Part shown: piece by piece, positions 53,761 through 62,700 of the stretch | Layout: every line of letters begins with the position of its first letter | Position numbering within the stretch: the stretch's first letter is position 1 | NCBI RefSeq assembly: GCF_018642165.1 | Contig: NZ_JAHHZM010000001.1 | Span: 186,001-250,000 of the forward strand | Direction: 5' to 3' | Origin: Echinicola shivajiensis | GTDB lineage: Bacteria; Bacteroidota; Bacteroidia; Cytophagales; Cyclobacteriaceae | Length of the DNA stretch: 64,000 bases | Position numbers and translations under genes: made by a program | The notes under the pieces: model-generated | What the model was told of the DNA's origin: nothing | Seen by the model: the letters and a program-made list of their open reading frames with translations, nothing else | Databases searched by the model: none

Positions 53761-55731
53761 TCAATCCTTCTTAGTTATCCTAGCAACCCAACCTCCACCT
53801 GAAGCCAAGTTGATTTTGACAGTATCATTTCGGGAAATTTCCTTAACAGTTTTCTTGTAATCAGAAGCTCTAGTGTCGGAATTGGCGCCATCTTGGATAT
53901 ATTCCATCATATAGGTTCCTTCATCCAAGAAATCGAAATTGACATCAAGAGAGCGGGCATCCCAATTTGTAATTCCTCCGATATACCAATCATTGCCTTT
54001 TTTTCTGGCCAGGACTGTATGAGAGCCTATTTTTGCATGAAGTACTTTCAGGTCATCCCATTCTGTTGGTATTTTGGAAATAAATTCTGTGCACTCTCTT
54101 TCCCTATAATAATCGGAAGGTGAATCTGGCAGCATTTGAAGTGGACTTTCAAAAACCACAAACATCGCCATGGAATGCGCTCTAGTTCCTTGGCTCATCG
54201 GCCTATCTCCTACTGACCGGAAATTCCCTTTGGTAGCATTATGGGTAGTAAATGGTATATAATCCATCGGCCCAGTCACCATTCTCAAATAGGGTAGCAT
54301 ATTGTCATGAACCGGGGTAACATGTTCTGTCCATCCATTGAATTCAAATTCGATCAAGCCCTCACGTGTCAATAGATTAGGGTAAGCTCTTCGAAGACCA
54401 GCAGGTTTATACGCTCCATGCAAATCCAAAATCATTTTTCTCTCTGCTGCTTTTTGCGCTATATGATGATAAAACTCGACCATCTTCTGGTCATCCCTGT
54501 TCATAAAGTCAAACTTAATCCCTGCCACCCCCCATTTTTCAAACTGCTTCCAAGCAGCTTCCTCCTGAGCTAAAAAAGTATTCCATATGGCCCATAGCAT
54601 GACCTTTACTCCTTTTTGATCAGCATAATCCATGACCTCCTCCATATCCAAAGCAGGGTTAACAGCAAGGATATCATCTTGTTTTGACCATCCATCATCC
54701 AGTAAAAAATATTCAAAACCAAAATCTGCTGCGAAATCAATAAAATACTTCGCAGTGGCCGTATTGACACCAGACTTAAAATCTGTTCCGTAAATATTTC
54801 TTCTTCCCCACCAGTCAAAGGTCACCACACCCGGCTTGATCCAAGTGGTATCCTTCACTTTGTTTTCTTCTGCCAATTGGTACACCAAGGTATTACTTAG
54901 CAATCCCCCATCATTTTCTGCAATGGCAAAAATTCTCCATGGGTATTTCCTTTGTCCTTGTGTTTTGGCGATATAATCATAGTTGCCTGTCACCTGCCCT
55001 CTTTGGTAAGGATCACCATCTTCCTTGAATGAAAAAGGCAAGGGTGCTTGTGTAACACCAAGATTAGTATCTCCCGTCTTTGTCAACCATAAGCCAGGAT
55101 AATCCTTTAAATCTGATTCCATTATCAGAACATTAATCCCGTCCTTATTTTTGATTAAAAAGGGTAGTCCCAATATTTGAGTCGAATCCAAATCAGAAAT
55201 CAACTGATGTTCATAGGGCGTTTCATAAGCAGAATTGAAATTATTGGAAGGCTGGAAATAGGATGAATCAGTTGGTGCCAAATGCATATCCAACTCCTCC
55301 GAGTCTATAATCACTTCCCCTTCAAAATTGGTAAAAATCCGATAAGCAACTCCCGTATCATACACCCTTAGCAACAAACCAAATCCATTTCCAAAATTGA
55401 CCTTAAGTTCATTATAATGATCTCTTATAGAGGCATACTTTTCCTTAATGACCGGAATGATTTCTCCTCTTTCTTCGTCAAATTGAAGTTGTAGACCAGG
55501 TTCATCAGAAAGGTCAAAGGATTTTCCTTCTATGTTTAAAGCGATATTATTAAGTCTTAGGAGCTCCTGTCCCCGCCTATAGATTGTAATTTGTGGCCTG
55601 ACACCTAGATTCATCACTGCTTTAATATCCCTATCTGGAGAGTAAACTTCCATATCCTTGGCAAAGGATGTACGAATACACATCAATGCCATTAAACCAA
55701 AAAACCAATATTTGTAACTTATTTTATTCAC
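53761..55731 (-). CDS. GH97 family alpha-galactosidase
   Basis: GH97 contains inverting alpha-glucosidases (SusB) and retaining alpha-galactosidases. This 656-residue secreted protein has the beta-sandwich N-terminus (DMEVYSPDRDIKAVMNLG) and barrel blocks VTFDWWGRRNIYGTDF, YFLLDDGW and GIKFDFMNRDDQ. The Asp in GIKFDF replaces the SusB arrangement and is where the retaining alpha-galactosidases carry their nucleophile. LLTREGLIEFEFN holds a candidate acid/base Glu. On this basis I favour retaining alpha-galactosidase. Calcium-binding Glu residues typical of the family seem present. It lies between an EEP hydrolase and the GH35 gene in the right-hand operon. Confidence 0.88.
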   Translation of the reverse strand: MNKISYKYWFFGLMALMCIRTSFAKDMEVYSPDRDIKAVMNLGVRPQITIYRRGQELLRLNNIALNIEGKSFDLSDEPGLQLQFDEERGEIIPVIKEKYASIRDHYNELKVNFGNGFGLLLRVYDTGVAYRIFTNFEGEVIIDSEELDMHLAPTDSSYFQPSNNFNSAYETPYEHQLISDLDSTQILGLPFLIKNKDGINVLIMESDLKDYPGLWLTKTGDTNLGVTQAPLPFSFKEDGDPYQRGQVTGNYDYIAKTQGQRKYPWRIFAIAENDGGLLSNTLVYQLAEENKVKDTTWIKPGVVTFDWWGRRNIYGTDFKSGVNTATAKYFIDFAADFGFEYFLLDDGWSKQDDILAVNPALDMEEVMDYADQKGVKVMLWAIWNTFLAQEEAAWKQFEKWGVAGIKFDFMNRDDQKMVEFYHHIAQKAAERKMILDLHGAYKPAGLRRAYPNLLTREGLIEFEFNGWTEHVTPVHDNMLPYLRMVTGPMDYIPFTTHNATKGNFRSVGDRPMSQGTRAHSMAMFVVFESPLQMLPDSPSDYYRERECTEFISKIPTEWDDLKVLHAKIGSHTVLARKKGNDWYIGGITNWDARSLDVNFDFLDEGTYMMEYIQDGANSDTRASDYKKTVKEISRNDTVKINLASGGGWVARITKKD

Positions 55732-55777
55732 GTTATAATCCAGTATCGTTTTTAGTAGTTTTAATTCATTGGAGGGT

Positions 55778-56629
55778 TCAATCCAAGTTCACTTTTACCA
55801 TTACCGGTAAATGATCGGAGGGAAACTTTTGATCATATTTATCCGTCAGTACGCCATATTTACACACCTCCACTTTCTGGTTCACAAAGACAAAATCAAT
55901 TCTGTTTTGTGGTGTTTGCCCAAACCGGAAACCATTAAAGGTCCCTTCTGGCCCATAGGCTCGAGCTTTGCTTATACGCTTACTATCCATAAGACCATAT
56001 GAAGTCATCTGTTTATATGCAGAACTTTCGGAAGAAAAATTGAAATCTCCCATTACCATTACCGCTTCCTTTCCTGCAATCTCTTCAATTTTATTGTTGA
56101 TCAATTCAGCACTTTTTTCTCTAGCAATCTTCCCTTTACTGTCAAAATGCGTATTAAAAATATAGATTGGCTTTCCTGTTTCCTTCAGCTCAAATTGGCC
56201 CCAAGTGCAAATTCGTGTATAGCCAGCATCCCAAGACTTGCTAGGTTTTTCGGGGCTATCAGAAAGCCAAAAGGTTCCTGAATCAATTAGTTCCAATTTC
56301 CTTTTGTTGTAAAATATGGGATTGTATTCCCCCTCCTCTTTTCCGTCTTCACGCCCAACTCCCAGCCAACCATAACCTGGTAGCATCTGCTCAAAATATT
56401 TCACTTGATGCAAATGGGGCTCTTGCAAACCAACTATATCGGGCTCGTGAAAACTAATCAATGCAGCCTGTATAGCTTTTCGATTTGCCCAGTCATTTTC
56501 TTTGGGCTCCCCAACATTAAAAAGCGCCTCATCATAGCGAACATTATAGCTCATCAGGGAAAAGATTTCCTGCCCCCGAACCATTCCAATGCCCATCAAT
56601 ATTAATAGACCAGTCAGCAATGTTCTCAT
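55778..56629 (-). CDS. EEP-family phosphohydrolase (GH locus)
   Basis: This 283-residue secreted protein has the EEP motifs MSYNVRYDEA, GLQEPHLHQ, FNTHFDSKGKIARE, VMGDFNFS, RIDFVFVNQ and FPSDHLPVMV. The block SGTFWLSDSPEKPSKSWDAG is typical of the EEP proteins widely found in Bacteroidetes polysaccharide loci, where the target is unproven. The signal peptide is MRTLLTGLLILMGIGMVRGQ. Together with the adjacent metallophosphoesterase it suggests that the glycan degraded here carries phosphate groups. The active site looks complete. Confidence 0.85.
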   Translation of the reverse strand: MRTLLTGLLILMGIGMVRGQEIFSLMSYNVRYDEALFNVGEPKENDWANRKAIQAALISFHEPDIVGLQEPHLHQVKYFEQMLPGYGWLGVGREDGKEEGEYNPIFYNKRKLELIDSGTFWLSDSPEKPSKSWDAGYTRICTWGQFELKETGKPIYIFNTHFDSKGKIAREKSAELINNKIEEIAGKEAVMVMGDFNFSSESSAYKQMTSYGLMDSKRISKARAYGPEGTFNGFRFGQTPQNRIDFVFVNQKVEVCKYGVLTDKYDQKFPSDHLPVMVKVNLD

Positions 56630-56671
56630 TTTACTTTGTTTTTTGATTTACTTTTTCACTATCATTAAAAC

Positions 56672-58480
56672 TTACCATAGATTGGGTAAAATTGGATCCT
56701 GAGGAGGGCCTATAGCATCAGCCCCTTTATTCTCATAGGCTTTCACTTTCTCTGATGCCCCCACCACAATCGGCTCTTTTTCGATTTCATTGAATTCGTT
56801 GTACCGAATTATCACATCCTGAGCACCTTTTATGCTGATCGCATGCTCTCCTCCGATTACCTTATTATTTTCTATCAAAATACGTTTGTGCAATCCTGGA
56901 ACACTTCGGTCTTGGGCATTGACATGAACGGCAACGGCAGAAGCCCCGTCAATCGTTCCATCATTTTCTCCGCCCAAACCACAATTGCTAAATCTATTGT
57001 TCCTGACCACCACATCCTCAGAAGCTACCCCTTCTCCCCAATTCCCTTCTGCTCCAATATGGATGGCCGTACCCGTGGTGTTTTCAAATGAGCAATTCTC
57101 AATCAGCACCTTTCTTGTCTTTACCAAAACAGAGCGCGCTCTATGGGACTTTACCTTACAGTTGATAAATTCCAGGCTTGGGCAAGCGGTCATATTGGCC
57201 AAATAATAACTATCAATATCATCTGGCAACCGCCCCTCAAAAGTGATTTTTACCTTGCGTTCTTCTGGATTTGCTTCAAAATCACTGACCCTGATATACC
57301 CAACCTCTTTTAAAGTGCTTTTTTGCACCACTGCCAATACATCTCCAACCTGCGGTTCATCCTGATATAATGAGTGGGTAAACTCCCGCTCTCCCAAAAA
57401 AGTCTCGCAAATATTTTCTTCAGGCCTACTGACGATATGCGCATAATAATTATGGACATTGGTAGCGTCATCTCCCTGCCCAGCAAATTCACAGTCTTTA
57501 AAGCGGATAAAGCCCCTATTGGTGGAAAAATGGGTGGCATCGGTATTGGATGAAACATACCTTCCTTCGGGAGGAATCACCTTTAGCCTGTTTAAGGAAA
57601 TGTTCTTGCTCAAATGCCCCACTATCCCCATTCCTGCCTGGGCATGAATGGTAACGTCATTGAGGGTAATACCCTTGGTTTTATAGATCAATATGGCCGG
57701 TCTATAATGAAAGCCAGAAAAAGTCACCAATACCCTGCCCAATTCTGACTGCTTTCTGATTCCTTCGCCCCAAAAACGTATAGTATTTGGAGCGATCATT
57801 TTTTTATTTTTATGGTAAACAGCTTGACCGACCAATGACTGCTTTGCATTAACATAAACCATAATCCGCAGAATGAGCATTTCTTCAGTCATCTTCTCTT
57901 CAGCAGGGAATTTGACATCTACAAAATCTTCTCCCAAATTGATGATCTCACCATAACTGTTCGGCCTTTTTTCATAATCAATCGTAATGCCATTTAAGAT
58001 AATATCCTGGGCATTTCTAAAAGAAAGCGGTTCCATCCAGCCATCACAAACCAGTTTTACCCCTTCAGCATCAATAGTCAATCCTTTTGCCCCTTCAAAG
58101 TCCAGACCAATTATATAGGCTTGGTTTGGCCGGTAAAGTATATCCTGAGGATTTGCCCCTAATTTACCCGAAAGGGCAGCTTTCTGTATTTTAATGGCCT
58201 TAGGATCTGATAAATGATATTCTCCTGATGGAAAATAAAGCCTTGAGTTTGGAGTGGTCCTGGCCTTTTCCGCAGCCAATCTCAAGTATTTTGTATCGTC
58301 CAATCCATCATTTGCAATCGCCCCAAAATCAAGTACATTGATTACTTCACCCTCCCCTTTTTCAAAATACTCTACCGCTTTCACGTAAGATTTTACCATC
58401 AAAAAAGAAAGTAAAAGAAATAATACTTTCCCCAATGGAATTTGCACTCCATCCATAAATTTCATCTTAAAACATTTCAT
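56672..58480 (-). CDS. GH110-like right-handed beta-helix protein
   Basis: This is a 602-residue secreted protein. Start at ATG 58480 is preferred because the longer frame opens with TTG and overlaps the upstream gene. The signal segment is VLFLLLSFLMVKSYVKA. The architecture follows GH110: ILNGITIDYEKRPNSYGEI parallels the DYERP block, AGMGIVGHLSKNISLN parallels the GLGMVSQFSKNI block, and FAGQGDDATNVHNYYAHIV parallels the HDDPVNIHG block. The paired Asp (GDD) is kept, but the flanking residues differ clearly. This is a divergent relative, perhaps with a different linkage or donor sugar. It follows the metallophosphoesterase gene with close spacing. Confidence 0.75.
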   Translation of the reverse strand: MKCFKMKFMDGVQIPLGKVLFLLLSFLMVKSYVKAVEYFEKGEGEVINVLDFGAIANDGLDDTKYLRLAAEKARTTPNSRLYFPSGEYHLSDPKAIKIQKAALSGKLGANPQDILYRPNQAYIIGLDFEGAKGLTIDAEGVKLVCDGWMEPLSFRNAQDIILNGITIDYEKRPNSYGEIINLGEDFVDVKFPAEEKMTEEMLILRIMVYVNAKQSLVGQAVYHKNKKMIAPNTIRFWGEGIRKQSELGRVLVTFSGFHYRPAILIYKTKGITLNDVTIHAQAGMGIVGHLSKNISLNRLKVIPPEGRYVSSNTDATHFSTNRGFIRFKDCEFAGQGDDATNVHNYYAHIVSRPEENICETFLGEREFTHSLYQDEPQVGDVLAVVQKSTLKEVGYIRVSDFEANPEERKVKITFEGRLPDDIDSYYLANMTACPSLEFINCKVKSHRARSVLVKTRKVLIENCSFENTTGTAIHIGAEGNWGEGVASEDVVVRNNRFSNCGLGGENDGTIDGASAVAVHVNAQDRSVPGLHKRILIENNKVIGGEHAISIKGAQDVIIRYNEFNEIEKEPIVVGASEKVKAYENKGADAIGPPQDPILPNLW

Positions 58481-58488
58481 TCGACTGA

Positions 58489-59700
58489 TCAACTAATGGC
58501 GTATACTCCAACAACTTCACCATCATCCCGAACCATCTTTACTTTTAGCGCATTAGCATCTGCATAAAACTGGATAACCGTGCGACTGCCAGTTTTGGGC
58601 CCTCCTCCAATAATAACTGGATAACTATGCTCCTCACTTGGCTTATGTACACCATACCGATGGGTATGCCCCGAGATGACCATGTCCACCTTATATTTCT
58701 CAAACAAGGGATGAAAAAGCTTTCTGCAATGGGTAGTTCCATGCCAATCTCCAGAGTGAAAGGGAGGAATATGCATCAAAACCAACTTGTACTTGCAATC
58801 CTTGAAAGCTGGATTTTGAAGTTCCTGCTCCAACCAAATGGCCTGTTGCTCCCTAAAAGGGTCAAAACTCACCATTCCGCTATATTCAGGATGATCATCC
58901 TCCTTATCCTCTCCCGAATCAAGCACTATCCAATGTACAGGTCCCCTCTTAAATGATAAATAATAGGCGCTGTCCTGAAAGGTGAAGTAATCCTTAAACT
59001 GTCGCGCATACTTCCCCCTTGTCTCATGATTGCCACGGATCATAATAAATGGTTTATCAGATGCAAAAAGTTGTGTGCAGGGGTCTACCAAATGATCAAT
59101 TATTTGTTGCTCATCCGTTTGATAGTCAAACATATCTCCATTCAATGCTACAAAGTCAAATTCAAAGTCGCCACAATGCTCGAAAAGTTCTCCAAATGAA
59201 TAAGGTCGGTCATGAATATCATTGAAAATCAAGCAGGACACTTTATCATCCCCATTGGAGGGAGTCCTGAAAACACCGCCTTTTAGATCTATAACATCCC
59301 CAAAAACAAGCTTATATGGATCAAACTGGACAATAGGCTTGCTTCTAAGTCTATATTGGTAACTGGTTCCTTCCTTCAAACCCGTCAACCTAATACTGTT
59401 CAAGGTATTATTGGCATCCACAAAACCTTCCGATTCAGCTGTTGCTTTTTGGTTAAAATCATCCTCTCCATATTCCACCCAGCTGTAAGCATTATGACTG
59501 GTGATAAACATAATGCTTACTTCATTTTCTCCAAGGGCCTGCAAGTAAGGAGCAGTGAGAAACCGGAATTCCTCAGGTGTTGGATTGGGGTAAGCAGGTT
59601 TTGCCTCAACCGCTGAAGTCAATGGCACCACTGCCCCTGTAAGGGCGACTTTAGAAAGATTACCTAAAAATTCTCTCCGGGTGTTTTGATCCTTTTTCAT
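58489..59700 (-). CDS. Purple-acid-phosphatase-like metallophosphoesterase
   Basis: This 403-residue calcineurin-like phosphoesterase has the N-terminus MKKDQNTRREFLGNLSKVAL followed by an Ala-rich stretch, resembling a Tat signal (RREFLG). Residues ~45-125 look like a fibronectin-like beta domain, as in purple acid phosphatases. The two-metal site is spelled out by IFNDIHDRPYSF, LNGDMFDYQ, IRGNHETRG, LMHIPPFHSG and SGHTHRYGVH. It removes phosphate in the periplasm; the substrate is unknown. In an operon with glycosidases and an EEP hydrolase, phosphorylated sugars on the glycan are a plausible target. The following GH110-like gene starts very close to its stop. Confidence 0.87.
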   Translation of the reverse strand: MKKDQNTRREFLGNLSKVALTGAVVPLTSAVEAKPAYPNPTPEEFRFLTAPYLQALGENEVSIMFITSHNAYSWVEYGEDDFNQKATAESEGFVDANNTLNSIRLTGLKEGTSYQYRLRSKPIVQFDPYKLVFGDVIDLKGGVFRTPSNGDDKVSCLIFNDIHDRPYSFGELFEHCGDFEFDFVALNGDMFDYQTDEQQIIDHLVDPCTQLFASDKPFIMIRGNHETRGKYARQFKDYFTFQDSAYYLSFKRGPVHWIVLDSGEDKEDDHPEYSGMVSFDPFREQQAIWLEQELQNPAFKDCKYKLVLMHIPPFHSGDWHGTTHCRKLFHPLFEKYKVDMVISGHTHRYGVHKPSEEHSYPVIIGGGPKTGSRTVIQFYADANALKVKMVRDDGEVVGVYAIS

Positions 59701-59705
59701 AGTCT

Positions 59706-61175
59706 TTATTTTGGTATTATTAATAGCATTTGATCTTTGGGCATGCTCAATGTCAGCAAACCATCTTGAACTGGCAGCTCTGAAAGTCTGGTTTTCCCCT
59801 CAATGCCTATCTCAAAAACTTCCAATTGACCTACTCCTTCCCAGTCCTTTGGGATGGCCCACTTTCGCTCCTTATAACCTTCCTTGCTGTAAGCAACAAT
59901 TCCTTTTTCTGACATCCACAATGCTGGCACAAAAACATCCTGACCGTCAACAAGCACCTTTTCTTTCTGAAGAAGCTTCAATTCTCCGTTTTCCAACTCA
60001 GTGCTGACCCCATTGGAAAAAACAACACTTTGCAGTCCTTCTTCTTTCACATAATACTTTCTTTCCAATTGGTTCAGGAAGTACCAAATCAAGGTTTGGG
60101 TGCAGAATTTTTCTTTGAAGCCTAATAGGTTTTCAGGGTCATTTTTCACTAGTTGCTCACCATGCATACTGGTACCAAACAACTTTCCATAATCCCTACG
60201 GTCCACTCCTCCGCTGTAATAAGAGGCGGGCCAGTTAAGATAATCTTCCAATCCCCAATCTACCCACCAAGCCATTGGCTGTATACCTGCAAAATTGTTC
60301 TTTCTTAAAAAAGTGGCTCCTTCGCTGGTTACATCTACTCCTTTTGATGCCCAGTATTTGAATAATTCAACTTGTGCATTGGACTCGTCTTCTACCGAAA
60401 AATCCAGGTATGGACTTATTGGCTCCATTAAAAAGGGGTGTTTACCTGGACCTTCTTCACCAATGGGTGCCCATGTGTGGAATGCATCAATATGTACCGT
60501 CCCGGCATCCTTTAAGGGCAAAAGTGTACAAAGGCTATCTATTCGCTTTTGTGCAAAACCTGTCTTCAATTCTTGGGCGTAACTGATAGGATAACCCCAC
60601 TCTCCCTCTCTTAGACTTCCATCTTTCTCTTTGGCGATAATATCATTTTCCACATATGTCTGCCAAAGAGGGCTGTCCTCATAAGCATCAAACATATTGA
60701 TATGGACGCTCACTGTGGTATGGTATTTTTTGGCTGCCTCCATCAACCACTTCAAGCTCTCCAATGCGGTCTTATCTACTTTTCTTTTTAGCCTTTCATT
60801 GACCTCAAACCAAGCTGGATATTTGGAATCATGGCCATGATATTGCCAACCGACCAAATAAATAATTTTGGGCATTCCCAAAGTCAAATGGTCAATCTTC
60901 TTGATGACCTCCAGCGCTTCTTCAAAATCCAAAAACACTTCCGAATCTCCATTATCCCTTCTTTTCAATTTCCCGTCAAACTTGGATTGGGAAAGCATCA
61001 ACTTTAGTGTCAGGGTCTGATGATATGCATGGTTCCATGAAATGATCTGGGGATTTTTCTGAAAGGAATTGAATAAAGTATCTCCTTGGCCAAGTGCTAA
61101 AAGAGGAATCAAGAGGACAAAAATCCCTAGTATTAAACTGATTTTGTATCCCTTTATATAAGTTTCCGAGCTCAT
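59706..61175 (-). CDS. Short GH101-like (endo-alpha-N-acetylgalactosaminidase family) protein, copy 1
   Basis: Canonical GH101 enzymes are large multi-domain proteins releasing Gal-beta-1,3-GalNAc from serine or threonine. This 489-residue secreted protein keeps only a barrel-like core plus a small C-terminal beta domain. Barrel landmarks are IIYLVGWQYHGHDSKYPAWF near residue 105, TTVSVHINMFDAYEDSPLW, and DAGTVHIDAFHTWAP, with a candidate Asp nucleophile. GVDVTSEGATF has a candidate Glu acid/base. It is a paralogue of the next gene upstream, with which it forms a tandem pair 18 bases apart. The endo- versus exo-mode cannot be judged from sequence. The GH101 call is by motif memory. Confidence 0.75.
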   Translation of the reverse strand: MSSETYIKGYKISLILGIFVLLIPLLALGQGDTLFNSFQKNPQIISWNHAYHQTLTLKLMLSQSKFDGKLKRRDNGDSEVFLDFEEALEVIKKIDHLTLGMPKIIYLVGWQYHGHDSKYPAWFEVNERLKRKVDKTALESLKWLMEAAKKYHTTVSVHINMFDAYEDSPLWQTYVENDIIAKEKDGSLREGEWGYPISYAQELKTGFAQKRIDSLCTLLPLKDAGTVHIDAFHTWAPIGEEGPGKHPFLMEPISPYLDFSVEDESNAQVELFKYWASKGVDVTSEGATFLRKNNFAGIQPMAWWVDWGLEDYLNWPASYYSGGVDRRDYGKLFGTSMHGEQLVKNDPENLLGFKEKFCTQTLIWYFLNQLERKYYVKEEGLQSVVFSNGVSTELENGELKLLQKEKVLVDGQDVFVPALWMSEKGIVAYSKEGYKERKWAIPKDWEGVGQLEVFEIGIEGKTRLSELPVQDGLLTLSMPKDQMLLIIPK

Positions 61176-61193
61176 AGATGATGCTTGATTTTA

Positions 61194-62576
61194 TTATTCT
61201 GCCTTGATCAAATAAGGTTGACCTGCCTTCAAATTAAGTTTCAGAGCTCCACCTTTCACTTTCTCTTTACCAATGGATTGCAATCCCCCAATAGTCACTT
61301 CATAAAGCGTCACTTCCTTTAAGCTCTTCCAAATTTCCGGAAGCTCAAACACTTTGGACTCTTGATCTTTATCAGTATAGAGTGCCAAACAATTGCCTTC
61401 CTTCCAAGTCACTGGAAATAGGATAGTATTCTTTTCCCTCAGACGGGTCTCACCCTGCATCACCACACTGTCCTGCAAAGAGACCTTAACATCATTAGAA
61501 AATAAGGCTATCCGTTCTTCTCTACTTCCCTCCACCGCAATGCGTTTATGATCGTTGAGAAAAAAATATTGTAAGCAGTTCAGGTAAAATTTTCGGGCAA
61601 AATCCCTGTCCCAATCTTTATTCTCCTCTTCAGTCTTTTGGAAATAGGGCCACAGAGGTTCTCCATACATACTCTGTCCAAACAGAAACCCAAGTCCAAA
61701 ATCACTCCATTCTATATCAGGATTGATCCCACTTCCGGTATAAATATTAGCTGGGATTTTCACGTATTGATCCTGAGTCCGATGGTTGAAATGCCAGGCA
61801 AATGGCACCAATCCTGTCATATAGTCCATGGCCCATTCACTGGTCACATCGATGCCTTTTTCCTTCCAATAATTTAGGGCTTTCTTCTGATAGTCAGCTT
61901 CCATAATCATGGATTCCTGATGCCCTTTACTTTCCCGGGCTATCCAAGCATCAATATGAATGGTCCCTGCATTTTTTAGCTCAGGAAGTAAGTTGACCAA
62001 ACTATCAATTCTTCTTTGGGTCCATCCAGCTTCCCACTCTCTTTTATAATTGATCTGATAGGCCTTTCTGTTATTATAATTTCCGATAACCATCAAGTTT
62101 CCAGAAAGGCCTTTTGAAATCATATCGTTTTCTACATAGGTATCCCAAAGCGGGCTATCATCATATGCATCGGTCATATTGATATGCAAACTTACTGTGG
62201 TGTGATACTTTCGAGCTTCCCTTATCAACCATTGTAGGCTTTCCTGGGCAGTATCATCTTCCGATCTCTTAAGGGCCTCATTGACTTCAAAAAAAGCAGG
62301 GTATTTATCATCATGGCCATTGTACTGCCAGCCGACCAAATAAATGATTTTAGGCACCTGCAAGGTCAAATTGTCCGCTTGTTTAATCAATTCAAGGGCC
62401 TTTCCAAAATCACAATATACTTTTGACCCTCCATTTTCATCAGGTTTGGCCATCAAAAGCTTCATGACCACTGACTTGGAATAATCATGGTTCCAAATCA
62501 ATTGTTGAGCTGAAATCCCATGAGAAAAAAGGCAAAGGAAAATGGCTAATAGGCTTATTGATTTTAATTTATACAT
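61194..62576 (-). CDS. Short GH101-like (endo-alpha-N-acetylgalactosaminidase family) protein, copy 2
   Basis: This 460-residue secreted protein (signal MYKLKSISLLAIFLCLFSHG) has the same core as its neighbour. The shared features are IIYLVGWQYNGHDDKYPAFF near residue 84, TVSLHINMTDAYDDSPLWDT, NAGTIHIDAWIARESKG (candidate nucleophile) and GIDVTSEWAMDY (candidate acid/base). The central loop after the catalytic Asp is different (RESKGHQESM versus the HTWAPIGEEG loop in copy 1), hinting at different acceptor groups. It is the first enzyme gene after the intrinsic terminator that follows susD. Action on GalNAc-alpha or a related alpha-HexNAc linkage is expected but not shown. Confidence 0.75.
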   Translation of the reverse strand: MYKLKSISLLAIFLCLFSHGISAQQLIWNHDYSKSVVMKLLMAKPDENGGSKVYCDFGKALELIKQADNLTLQVPKIIYLVGWQYNGHDDKYPAFFEVNEALKRSEDDTAQESLQWLIREARKYHTTVSLHINMTDAYDDSPLWDTYVENDMISKGLSGNLMVIGNYNNRKAYQINYKREWEAGWTQRRIDSLVNLLPELKNAGTIHIDAWIARESKGHQESMIMEADYQKKALNYWKEKGIDVTSEWAMDYMTGLVPFAWHFNHRTQDQYVKIPANIYTGSGINPDIEWSDFGLGFLFGQSMYGEPLWPYFQKTEEENKDWDRDFARKFYLNCLQYFFLNDHKRIAVEGSREERIALFSNDVKVSLQDSVVMQGETRLREKNTILFPVTWKEGNCLALYTDKDQESKVFELPEIWKSLKEVTLYEVTIGGLQSIGKEKVKGGALKLNLKAGQPYLIKAE

Positions 62577-62632
62577 TAGGTTTAATAGGTTATTCTTTTG
62601 TCTTTCGTTGTTAATTACTTGGTGTACTGGGG

Positions 62633-62671
62633 TAAAAAAACCGGCCAGTCATTTACATGAACCAGCCGGTT
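62633..62671 (-). terminator. Intrinsic terminator / attenuator between susD3 and the enzyme genes
   Basis: On the minus strand AACCGGC (plus 62665-62671) pairs with GCCGGTT (plus 62639-62645), with extra TGG/CTG contacts in the loop. It is followed directly by a T-run of seven. The stem is 30 bases beyond the SusD stop and 63 bases before the next gene start. It would lower transcription of the enzymes relative to the SusC/SusD pair. Confidence 0.75.
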
Positions 62672-62700
62672 GATATAGCCAGTTAAAACAATATTTCTAT

